A stretch of 64,000 nucleotides of DNA from Trichoderma breve (taxonomy: Eukaryota > Ascomycota > Sordariomycetes > Hypocreales > Hypocreaceae), in the NCBI RefSeq assembly GCF_028502605.1, contig NC_079235.1:620001-684000 (forward strand). The letters are read 5' to 3'. This document shows positions 9,826 to 18,771 of the stretch, piece after piece (positions within the stretch are counted from its first letter, which is position 1; the number at the start of each line of letters is the position of its first letter). Below the pieces are notes generated by a model. It was not told the origin of the DNA, made no database searches, and saw nothing but the letters and a program-made list of their open reading frames with translations. The position numbers and the translations under genes are program-made.

Positions 9826-12800
9826 TCAATAAGCTAATATGATCCTGCAGATCTTTGACTCCTCAGTCTGTCCTTCTGTCCAATCTACTTCCCCGAAGCC
9901 GGCACGAAGAAGGGTTTTCTTCCAATCACTCACATCCATAGTAGCATGGTCTCTGCCATCATTGAAGAGCCACCATCCATCTAACTGTCCAAAAATGACA
10001 TCAAGGAGATAGTAATTCCTCCAAGTGTATTCCACAAGAGTGAGGAATCCACCTGGGCGTAGCAGTTGGCGAGCATTCGATGAACTCTTGCAAACATCAG
10101 GAGTTGCATGCATGACGTTTGTCGCAATGATCATGTCAAAATAGCCCTTTATATCCGCAGAAGGGTCTTGCGTTATGTCAAGGGTTCTGAATTTAACAAA
10201 CGTGTGCTCTCGTAGTTTGGATTTAGCTGCTGTAATAAAAGAAGACGAAATATCCGTAAAAGTATACTCGACAGAGATGCCAAGCTGAGCAAACGCGTTG
10301 ACTGCGGGAAGAGTAGTCCCACAGGTGCCCCCTCCGATTTCCAGCACCCGGACAGTCTGGCGTAGTGTCTGTGAGCCGAAACATGTCTTGATAAAGCTCA
10401 CAAGCTGCTGAGATACAGAAGCCTGTATGGGGGCGATGAGGTACTGGTCTGCCATCAACTTGCGCTTTTCCGGGCTACCAAAAAGCAATACAAGTGGATC
10501 CAACTCGCCAGAGAGACACTCATCCAACTTGGAGCCAACAACGTGGAGAAGCTTGTGTTCAGGTGCAAATTGCGGAAACTCAGCAATTATCCGGTCATAT
10601 CTCTCGGATGATGTTGGTTGAAGAGCCACAGCTTTGGACGTACGAACCCAGTCGTTATGAACTTGAGTGAGGAGACCATCATCCCGAAGAGCGCGCATTA
10701 ACTGAGCCATGAGCTTCTCGTTTCTTGGTAAGTGGGGTATATCCGGAATCTTCTGGCCGGCGTTGATGGCGGAGAGGTCGCACCCAAGCTTGGCAAATGC
10801 CTCAGTGATGTAGGCAACAATCAGGCTCGCTTGAGAAGGGTGGATTTCTGAGCAGAACTTGTCACATCCTGTTTCTTGGGCAATGACATCGAATTCTTCA
10901 CGTATTAGGTCGAAAGCTTTGTGAGCTGCAGTGGATAGTTCCTTGGTTGGCCGTGGATCCTCATGCCCTGAAAGCTTCATGCTAGACGTCGCGGAAGTTA
11001 GTGTTGTGTTCTTGGATCCAGTCGTATCTGGAACATCAGATGGAGATCTTGAACTAACATCCGAATTGTAAGAGAAGCCGCTTGTTCGGTCCGCAATGAG
11101 TTTGCATAAAGCGCCGACATTGTGGGCACTCTCAAATTCCCGCACGCCGATTTTGATAGAGAAGACTTTGCTGATCTCGTCCGCAACCTCCATTCCCATC
11201 AATGAATCGATGCCGAGGTCAAAAATGGACATGTCGCTGCGAAGGGAGCCAACATCGACGTCGGCAATGCGGCCAAGTAACTCGAACAGCAATTTAGAAA
11301 CATCCGGCAAGTCTGGTGACAGGATTGACTCGTTGTCGACGGACGAATCTGGAGTTTGAGGTCGTGTCGTGACGGGTTCAATATCTTCAATGACCTCCTC
11401 TGATGAAATTGAGTGACGTCTCGGGGTGAACTGAGGGGATGGAATAGTAGAAGAAGCGTTTGAAGCAGGAGCAGTAATAGTAATATGCCTGGTTGGCTGT
11501 GGGGTTGCGATTGCAACAGGTCTGCTGGGTTGAGGAGGTATAAGAGTAGCCCGCTTGTTAGACTGAGGGGCTGCAACCGTGAGAGAGCCGCCGAGAGCTT
11601 GTCGTAGAGATTCAACCTGTAATTTGGAGAACGTGACGTCCAGAATGACTGCGGATAGTTGACCACTTTGTGTATCGCATACAAAAATGTCGCAAGTCGT
11701 CTCTGGGCCGTCAAGCCCGAAGAATTTGAGATATACCGCCCAAGAAGCGTTTTTACCAGACAACAAGTCAAGAGAGTCTTCAAATATGACTTGTCCCATT
11801 GCCATATTGACGAAAACCTCATTCTCCTGGATGTCTTGCAAGCCGTTCAAGCAGAGCAGAGGAACTTGGATGAAATGCTCAATGGCCTCATACTTGTTAT
11901 TGAATGAAGACACTAGGTAGCCTGCGGCTTCGTTGCCTTTGGCAGACACTTCTTTGACGGACTGCCCAGATTTTGGGATTTGAAAGACGTTCAAAACACT
12001 CTTATAGACAGCTTTTCCCTTGACTGAGTCAGCTTCGTCGTCATTCGTGAGATTTTTAATAAGAGTAGTATCAATGAGTCTTCGGAAGCGAGCAAAATCC
12101 GCCTTGACTCTCTCGCTGCTGACTGAAGGAGCGGAGACAATTCCGGAAACGTAAGTTTGGCTGGAATTGGCGGTGCTAGTGATGATAAAGTTCCAAGACT
12201 GCGAATGCTTGACCCTGGTGACTGTCAGATTGAGATTATCCTCTGACTTGGCTGGTATCGGACTCTGCTGTGCTAAATATTCCACATTGTAAACATTGTT
12301 CTTTTGGGCGGGAGAATTTTGGATTGTGTCAATAGCTTTGGAAACCAGGTTCATTATCGAAGCAATGGAGCAGATTTGAACATCGAGAATGTAGTTCTCG
12401 GAGCAGATGGTTTGCCAACTCTCGCAACGAGTATTGATGCGAAATTCGCCTCCATCACTGGTCTTTTGCAGTAACTGTAGGAGTGATGCTGGCTCTGAGA
12501 CTGGAACTGGAACCTCGACCGCTGGAGGGGCCAAGTCTTTCCATTCAAGCCAGAAACGAGCTTTGTCAAATTGGTATGGTGGAAGATTCAGCACTTTATA
12601 CTGCTGTTGTTGGCTGTGGTGGAACGGCCAATACTGTATGGCCAAACCGAGTTCCCAAAGCTGCGCTGTCATTTCAGCTAGAGGCTCTATGGACGACGCA
12701 GACTCCAGACTCATAGACTTGATGTTGTTTGCAGATGCTTGTGTTCCGAGAGCTCGCCGTACCATGGCTGCGCCGAAGCCTGAACCAGCCTCAAGCCATG

Positions 12801-15303
12801 TACAGGGCCCAAGTTGTTCTGCAATCCTCTCTACTGCCTGGTGGAAGTATACTGGATCCCTCATGTGTGACGTGACGAGAGCCGGAGTGGCAGTCTCCCA
12901 AGTGCCAAGCTCGGAGCAAGTCTCTAGGGGAATCTTTGGAGACTGGAAGTTTAATTGTTCGGTAATATCTTGTAGAGGTTGGAGCAGGGGCTCTGTCAAG
13001 GAAGAGTGGAAGGCATTTGTGACTCGCAATCGTTTCGCTTGGAATGGCTGCGGTGCAGACTTCAGGAAGGCTTCTAGAGCGTCCACTGAAGAAGTACTAC
13101 CTGCGATAACAAAACTTTGTGGCCCGTTATAACAAGCAATATCGAGTCCGAGATGCGCATGCTGCGCTAGAAGACTCTTTACTGTGCCCAGGTCCGCTTC
13201 GATTGCAATCATTGAGCCAGAGTCATTTCCCCAATGCTCCTGAATCAACCTAGCACGTCCAGTGATCAGTTGCAAGCCGTCATGAAGCGATAATACTCCT
13301 GATACACAGAGTGCTGTGAGTTGGCCAAAGCTGTGGCCGACAAGCTTAGCTGGTTGAAGCCCGCAGTCTATCCAAGCCATGGCACTCGCATACTGCGCAC
13401 TGAATAAGATAGAGTGGAGGAGGACAACATCTTCATGTGGACCAGGCTCAAAAATGTCCGGGAAGATACTTGGAGATCCAAGTGCACGCAGCGTAGCATC
13501 GCAATCATCCAGACGCTTGCGGAAGATGGCAGAAGAGTCATAAAAGGACCGAGGAACGGTAGCCATCTTGCCAGTTTGCCCGCCAAAGTACAATACAACT
13601 GGCTGCTGTTCGATTTCATTCTTTAGAGGCTCCCTAGATATTGTTGACGAGAGAAAATCCTTGAGCTCTTGGAGCGAGGAAACCGTTGCGCATGCAGTGA
13701 ATGGCAAACTGGGGTTCCTGCGGCGCCATAAGTGGTAAGCAATGCCCAATGCCAAGTCATCGCTGGCTGAGTCTGATTGGCTTATGAAACTCAGCAACTC
13801 GGAGCAATATGCTGACATGCTGGAAGGGCTGAAAGCCGTAATTGATACGGGATAGGTCGCTACCGATGTGGACGAAGATCGGCTCTTGATGTTTGGCGGC
13901 TGAGCAACGATCATTGCTGCATTGGTTCCCGAGGCGCCGTAATTATTGATGCACGCAGCTTTGAATTGAGCGTTCCATGGAACCTTGCTCGTAGCAATGG
14001 CCATTCCACTGGGTTCCATGGGTCCAATTGCTGGGTTAAGGTTCTTTAACAATGCTTGTGGCGGAATCATTCCCTTTTGCATCATTAAAATAACCTTGAT
14101 AAGTCCAGATAATCCAGAAGTAGCCTCTGTATGTCCAATGTTACTCTTTAGTGAACCTAAGTAAGTTTTATCACCGTGTGGGCGAGAATGGTTGCCAAAG
14201 ACGCCTCGTATGCTTCGAGACTCAATTGGATCTCCAAGGGCGGTGCCAGTTCCGTGAGCCTCGACGTACGAAATGTCATCGGCATGCATACCAGCACGCC
14301 GTAGAACCTTTCGGTACAGATTCATCTGAGTAGGCCCATGGGGTACCGTGATGGAGTGTTCGTTTGCATTCTGGTTAACGCCGGTAGCAGCGATAACTCC
14401 CATGATAGGATCACCATCTCGAATAGCGGCAGAGAGCTTCTTCAGCACGACAACTGCCACACCCTCTCCTCGACAATATCCATCAGCTGCAGCATCAAAG
14501 GATTTCGATGCCCCTGTCGGACTTGTGAACTGGCCACTGGCAAGGTTCTGGAAGGTATCAGGGCTGACAAAGATGTTCGTGGCCCCTGCAATGGCAGCGT
14601 TGCAGTCTCCAGTTGCAACGGCTTGGCAGGCTTGATGGATAGCTGTACCTGACGCTGCACATGCTGTGTCATACATGATGGCAGGGCCAGTCCAACCGAA
14701 GTGATGGCTGATCTTGCCTGCGATAAACGGCCGGATTGACCCGGTAAGTGAGAATGCTGAGGGTGGATGGGTCGCCACATTCTCAGCATACTCATTTGTG
14801 CATGTGGCAAAGTAGCAGCCAATGTCCCGCTCTGTCCCCGTTGTGTAGGTGTCACGGCTGAAATAGCCTGCTGACTCTAGAGCCTGGTATGTGACCTGGA
14901 GCCCCAGTCTCTGCTGAGGATCCATGAAAGTGGCTTCGCGACTGGCAACCTTGAAGAACTTGTGATCGAAAGCATCTACATCGTCAATCGTGTTGGCCTT
15001 GAACGGCCTTTCATATGATCGACGTGCGAAACGGGCATCTGGGAAACGGTCCTTGGGGAGATCACGATATAGTGTTGTCCCAGTTTCGAGAATTTGCCAT
15101 AGTTGCTCCAGAGACTCAGCTCCAGCAAACTTGCATGCCATTCCCGTTACGGCAACGGCTGAGTCTTCAGAGTATGGTAGGGAGGGAGATGCATCCATCT
15201 CTGGGTTTCCACCCTCCAAGGTGTCGTTCCCATTCTTGTTGCTCCAGGCATTATCCATGCCTTGGGTGGACGAGCCATGGCCCATCCCATCATGAACGGC
15301 CAT
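9826..15303 (-). CDS. Methylating polyketide synthase, KS-AT-PT*-ACP-CMeT
   Basis: Single exon, 1,825 residues. The ketosynthase starts near residue 48; its active-site Cys lies in DTACAASG (about 215), with HGTGT and NIGH supplying the two histidines. The acyltransferase has GHSFG (about 658) and AFHS. The product-template region (about 940-1250) opens with FRINT but reads ENYI where the family has GH, and AIEHF where it has a catalytic Asp, so both dyad residues appear replaced (His to Asn, Asp to Glu). One acyl carrier domain follows (LGIDSLMG, about 1366), then a C-methyltransferase with SAM motif LEIGGGTCG (about 1655) and the His and Glu of its dyad (NVMHAT, LVEYT). The protein ends right after the methyltransferase: no thioesterase, reductase or condensing release domain. 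It also begins directly at the ketosynthase, with no starter-unit acyltransferase. It should make a C-methylated, non-reduced chain whose folding and release depend on partners. Confidence 0.93.
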   Translation of the reverse strand: MAVHDGMGHGSSTQGMDNAWSNKNGNDTLEGGNPEMDASPSLPYSEDSAVAVTGMACKFAGAESLEQLWQILETGTTLYRDLPKDRFPDARFARRSYERPFKANTIDDVDAFDHKFFKVASREATFMDPQQRLGLQVTYQALESAGYFSRDTYTTGTERDIGCYFATCTNEYAENVATHPPSAFSLTGSIRPFIAGKISHHFGWTGPAIMYDTACAASGTAIHQACQAVATGDCNAAIAGATNIFVSPDTFQNLASGQFTSPTGASKSFDAAADGYCRGEGVAVVVLKKLSAAIRDGDPIMGVIAATGVNQNANEHSITVPHGPTQMNLYRKVLRRAGMHADDISYVEAHGTGTALGDPIESRSIRGVFGNHSRPHGDKTYLGSLKSNIGHTEATSGLSGLIKVILMMQKGMIPPQALLKNLNPAIGPMEPSGMAIATSKVPWNAQFKAACINNYGASGTNAAMIVAQPPNIKSRSSSTSVATYPVSITAFSPSSMSAYCSELLSFISQSDSASDDLALGIAYHLWRRRNPSLPFTACATVSSLQELKDFLSSTISREPLKNEIEQQPVVLYFGGQTGKMATVPRSFYDSSAIFRKRLDDCDATLRALGSPSIFPDIFEPGPHEDVVLLHSILFSAQYASAMAWIDCGLQPAKLVGHSFGQLTALCVSGVLSLHDGLQLITGRARLIQEHWGNDSGSMIAIEADLGTVKSLLAQHAHLGLDIACYNGPQSFVIAGSTSSVDALEAFLKSAPQPFQAKRLRVTNAFHSSLTEPLLQPLQDITEQLNFQSPKIPLETCSELGTWETATPALVTSHMRDPVYFHQAVERIAEQLGPCTWLEAGSGFGAAMVRRALGTQASANNIKSMSLESASSIEPLAEMTAQLWELGLAIQYWPFHHSQQQQYKVLNLPPYQFDKARFWLEWKDLAPPAVEVPVPVSEPASLLQLLQKTSDGGEFRINTRCESWQTICSENYILDVQICSIASIMNLVSKAIDTIQNSPAQKNNVYNVEYLAQQSPIPAKSEDNLNLTVTRVKHSQSWNFIITSTANSSQTYVSGIVSAPSVSSERVKADFARFRRLIDTTLIKNLTNDDEADSVKGKAVYKSVLNVFQIPKSGQSVKEVSAKGNEAAGYLVSSFNNKYEAIEHFIQVPLLCLNGLQDIQENEVFVNMAMGQVIFEDSLDLLSGKNASWAVYLKFFGLDGPETTCDIFVCDTQSGQLSAVILDVTFSKLQVESLRQALGGSLTVAAPQSNKRATLIPPQPSRPVAIATPQPTRHITITAPASNASSTIPSPQFTPRRHSISSEEVIEDIEPVTTRPQTPDSSVDNESILSPDLPDVSKLLFELLGRIADVDVGSLRSDMSIFDLGIDSLMGMEVADEISKVFSIKIGVREFESAHNVGALCKLIADRTSGFSYNSDVSSRSPSDVPDTTGSKNTTLTSATSSMKLSGHEDPRPTKELSTAAHKAFDLIREEFDVIAQETGCDKFCSEIHPSQASLIVAYITEAFAKLGCDLSAINAGQKIPDIPHLPRNEKLMAQLMRALRDDGLLTQVHNDWVRTSKAVALQPTSSERYDRIIAEFPQFAPEHKLLHVVGSKLDECLSGELDPLVLLFGSPEKRKLMADQYLIAPIQASVSQQLVSFIKTCFGSQTLRQTVRVLEIGGGTCGTTLPAVNAFAQLGISVEYTFTDISSSFITAAKSKLREHTFVKFRTLDITQDPSADIKGYFDMIIATNVMHATPDVCKSSSNARQLLRPGGFLTLVEYTWRNYYLLDVIFGQLDGWWLFNDGRDHATMDVSDWKKTLLRAGFGEVDWTEGQTEESKICRIILAY

Positions 15304-15825
15304 TTCTGCGGGCAGCCCAGTTCAGAATGGCGTGGGTCAGCTCGTTACTCGAGACGTTTATTCCAAAATCCTTGTAACGTGTGAGATAAATAAGAACTTA
15401 AATGTTGGATGCTGGCATACGTACCAAAAAGATCGATAGTTTGGGGCTGAGAATATGTATTAGATGCTGGACATCTTGCTGAAAGCCCATACATAAACTA
15501 TACAATAACAACAAAAGAGTCAATGTGGCTCAAAATAAATAGGCAAGCTTGCCTACCTGTGATTCAGGCTGCCACTTCAGACGATTTCATATCCAGTTTA
15601 TATCCGGTCTATGCGAATGTGAACGTAAGGAAGCTGGCAATTAAACGAGTCTCGCGATCAGCGGTCTCTTAACTAAAAAGGGGAAGTAACACTTCCTCAT
15701 CGGTCTTTTCCTAAACTCCATAGCTATGTTGGCACATGCGAAGTGACCGTAATTCGGCCGCTACAATAACAAATCACATTGTTTCACAGGCTGAAGACTG
15801 AAAATTCCTGATGGCTTTACATGGG

Positions 15826-15855
15826 GCTGATATCAGCGACAGGTGGTATTGCATA
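15826..15855 (-). repeat. Left arm of perfect 30-bp inverted repeat
   Basis: Read on the minus strand, towards the polyketide synthase, this arm starts TATGCAATACCACCTGTCGC and ends with the 12-bp palindrome GCTGATATCAGC. It is identical over 30 nt to the plus-strand sequence at 16308-16337. It lies 523 bp upstream of the synthase start codon. Confidence 0.95.
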
Positions 15856-16307
15856 TTTAGCAACCGGCCTAAGTGGTTGACGTGGGCCGTGTAGATTTAA
15901 CCCCCGGTAAATCGGCTGCGACCTAGTGGGATGGGTTCAACGGCGCTAATTGTCAAGCACTGTGTGCTTTTCTCGGGGTTTTGATCCTATCCTGCTCTAT
16001 CATGCTCTGAGATACAGGGTCCTGATCACCGTTGAAGTCTCTCGCCAGGGCCAGGAACCCGGCAAATACTAGCCTCATGTCAACCAGTTAGTCCCGAGGC
16101 CTAAGTATTAGTCCATCAGCGTAAAAGAGATGGATCATTTTGATAAGACATGATTTACTCAAGGTGGGGGCCCTTGCAAGTTCATAGATCGTGCTGACAC
16201 TCCCCCTGGCTTCAAGTGGCGCCACAAGACTTTGACATCTTAAGACTCCGAGTTACACCGGCCAGGACTTTTGTCACAGGTTTGTGCTAGCCAACCGAAC
16301 CAACTTG

Positions 16308-16337
16308 TATGCAATACCACCTGTCGCTGATATCAGC
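16308..16337 (+). repeat. Right arm of perfect 30-bp inverted repeat
   Basis: Identical on the plus strand to the minus-strand reading of 15826-15855, including the terminal GCTGATATCAGC palindrome. It lies 473 bp upstream of the dehydratase start codon. The two arms span 512 bp; the intervening sequence shows no further long match. It may be a duplicated control element or the ends of a small inverted-repeat transposon. Confidence 0.95.
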
Positions 16338-16809
16338 ACCAGTCGGTTCCACCGAGGGTCGCTCCGTGCCGTTACGGTATTGGTGGCTAAATGATACAAG
16401 AATGCTAACGCGGCACTTGCCTGACAAGCTAGGACGGGTATTTGGAATGAAGTACAAGCAGTATGATAGCAACCGTTCCTGTACTGGGTTCGTGATGGAT
16501 AGTAAATACTCGAAGTAGTAGTTGCACAGCGGCGTCAATCGAGCCACATATACCACTACGGACGGACCTAGCGAAGATCAAACTGAAACCGGGGTGACCC
16601 AACTGGAGGAGTTGAATCCCAGTCAATCCTAACCCGCTCCGATGCAGACGCAGCATCGGAGCAACCTCCGCCCAGGATCTTCTGTAAATCCCCTCAACCG
16701 TTGGACGGTGGTGAAACCTCTGTATATAATAGCATATTGAACGCAATTCGCACATGCCAATTGCAAAACGAGAACTCTTCGCTATTCGATTACTCGCCCG
16801 TAGAACAAA

Positions 16810-17358
16810 ATGTCTGTCGATATCTCGATTTCAGGTATGAACCACCCCGTTTCACCTCACCGACAGGCATATCCAATGCTGATGACTGTGGATCTAGACT
16901 ATCTTAGCATCCGCAATGTCGCCTTTGAATGGGCAGAGAGCTACGACACTAAGGACTGGGGCCGTCTGAAAGAATGCCTTGCACCCTCGGTCCGGCTAGA
17001 CTTTCGCAGTCTCCGTGGAGCATACCATGAGAACCTAAACCCGGAAGAATACTCGAAAATCCTCATTGGCATGATCGGAGACAAGCGATTGAAGACGCAG
17101 CATTTCCTTGGCGCGGGACAATGGGAGCTCCAGAAGGACGGTCTTGTCCGCGTCGCGTGGCAGATCCGGGCAGCCCATCAGCGATATGCCGATGAGACTC
17201 TCGCAGAGGTGATCAACCATGGGCATGGCCACGGTGTCACCACTCATTGGTACCAGAAGATTGACGGGGTTTGGAAGCTGGAGGGCGTCGCACCTAGACT
17301 TGACTTTGCCGAGTATGACATCTTCGGCACTCTTGCTTCGCCTGAAGCAGCTAATTAA
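16810..17358 (+). CDS. Scytalone-dehydratase-like enzyme
   Basis: 182 residues in one exon, close to the usual size of scytalone dehydratases (about 170). The family fold is recognisable from ESYDTKDWGRL, QHFLGAGQWE, AAHQRYAD and HWYQKIDGVWKLEG. These enzymes dehydrate hydroxylated aromatic polyketides in melanin and related pathways, in the cytosol. By alignment to what I remember of the Magnaporthe enzyme, the Tyr30-Asp31 pair is kept (Y45, D46) and both catalytic histidines are kept (H98, H123). Tyr50 becomes Phe (F65), Ser129 becomes Gly (G142) and Asn131 becomes Thr (T144). The substrate is therefore probably not scytalone. ATGs at codons 10, 23 and 25 are alternative starts. It is divergent from the polyketide synthase and converges on the methyltransferase with about 95 bp between stops, so it likely tailors that product. 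Confidence 0.9.
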   Translation: MSVDISISGMNHPVSPHRQAYPMLMTVDLDYLSIRNVAFEWAESYDTKDWGRLKECLAPSVRLDFRSLRGAYHENLNPEEYSKILIGMIGDKRLKTQHFLGAGQWELQKDGLVRVAWQIRAAHQRYADETLAEVINHGHGHGVTTHWYQKIDGVWKLEGVAPRLDFAEYDIFGTLASPEAAN

Positions 17359-17453
17359 GAGGTCAAATAAAAACAGCGTCACTTCAATATATGCTATTGA
17401 TACGAGAACTTTTAAACTTGTGATTTGTGACTGTTCTATTCTAGAGATCGACA

Positions 17454-18771
17454 CTACGGGTTCCATGTTACTTCAACCATTGCGAGCTTACAACCCTCAG
17501 GTCTTCGTACGCCTTCCATCGTGAACCGTGGATCGCTTAGCTCCAAGACGCGTCTAAATTCTTCTGCTGATCTATCCTTTCCATTGGAGATTGTTGCCAT
17601 GATGAAGTCCTGTTGGAAATTGAACTTGCCAGATAATTTCTTGACTGGCCTGTCCTCCAAGACTGAGTCCCAGATAAGAATCTTGGAGCCCTTTCGCAAG
17701 GCTGGAATGAGAGCACGAAGAATGATTGCGCTGTGGTGATCGCTCCAGTTATGAAGACATCGGCTGATCAAGTATGCGTCTGGCGGGTTTTCTGACTGTT
17801 GAGGTTCCATGAAATTTTGTTCCTGGAAAGAGATTCGTTCGCTGAATTCGGCTGGAAGCAACTTTCGACCCTTTTCCACAACATGAGGAAGATCATGAAC
17901 GGTAAAAGACAGATTTTGAGTCTTCTTGGCTATAGCTTGGGAAATTTGCCCATAGCCACCACCAAGATCGACCAGTCGGGCGCCAGGTTTATCCAGAGTT
18001 GACCAGTCAAATCCGTTGATGATGTCAAAGAAATTGAAGTCTTTATCTTCGACGCAATACTTCATCGCCCCGTCGAAGCGATTGGCACGTTCCGGCTCTT
18101 CAGCCAAAACTTTGAAGAGCGATCTCCCGCCGTTCTGCAGACTGAACGCACTCTGATCAGGCTCTCCAGCATCGTCACCAAATTTTTGCCAGGCCTCAAT
18201 TAGCTTCAAACTCGCAGGACCTATGTCCTCAAGTTGAAGGCCTATAGCACTGTAGTAGCCATCGTCCGCAGCTAGAAGCCTGGATATAGCAGTATGGCAA
18301 ATATGGCCCGGCTCTGGTTCGTCAAATATGTTCAGCGTCATGGCTGATCGAATCGTTCGAGTAACGAGAGATCTGCCCAGCCCGCTGGTGGCCGAAATCT
18401 CATCGTAGGTTGCCGTCCCATCGAGGGGTACGGCAGAAGCTAGCCTGTATCGCCATATTATACGAAGAATAAGTTGGTCCGTCCACTGTTTCACATATGG
18501 ATCAGCAATGGCATTCCCTTATTCATTGATAGATGGGAGTTAATACCCCAAAGGCTATATCGAGTCCAGATAGTCTGGCACCTCTGAGGAGTTGCGTAAT
18601 TGTGTGACTAGTATCAAGAAGATCCCATCGTAGCTTTTGAGCACTATCTGGCAGTAACTCGAGGGTGTCTTTGTCGAAAGATGTGGGTGGAAGATTGTTT
18701 TGCTCAAGGAGCTGCTCAACTTCTTTTGCCTGAGCTAGCAGTTCTTCTGCCAATGCTACCAATGAAGACAT
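17454..18771 (-). CDS. SAM-dependent O-methyltransferase (plant/fungal COMT-like)
   Basis: Exons 18547-18771 and 17454-18485, intron 18486-18546 (61 nt), give 418 residues. The N-terminal 75 residues are the helical dimerisation region; the splice joins it to a winged-helix segment (RYRLASAVPLDG). The SAM-binding loop LVDLGGGYGQ lies at about 245-254, and the catalytic His is in CLHNWSD at about 320. The family transfers a methyl group to phenolic hydroxyls of aromatic polyketides. Its position, tail to tail with the dehydratase and within 2.2 kb of the polyketide synthase start, suggests it O-methylates the same metabolite. The product is unknown. Without the intron the frame would stop four codons after the donor, so splicing is needed. 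Confidence 0.9.

Larger units (their letters stand above)
15304..16809. promoter_or_regulatory. Shared divergent promoter of PKS and dehydratase genes
   Basis: 1.5 kb separate the start codons of the polyketide synthase (minus) and the dehydratase (plus), and no gene fits between them. The region holds a perfect 30-bp inverted repeat (15826-15855 and 16308-16337). A 33-codon open stretch just upstream of the synthase start (about 15300-15380, minus) is in another frame and too short to call. No starter-unit acyltransferase exon was found here. Confidence 0.6.

Noticed and set aside
15300..15380. 33-codon open stretch just upstream of the PKS start, on the same strand
   Set aside because: It is in a different frame, overlaps the PKS start, is bounded by stops and shows no motif of a starter-unit acyltransferase; too short to support a fused or lost domain.
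16820..16880. A 32-nt intron near the start of the dehydratase gene (GTATGA...ACAG)
   Set aside because: Shorter than any other intron in the window, and the frame is open through it.
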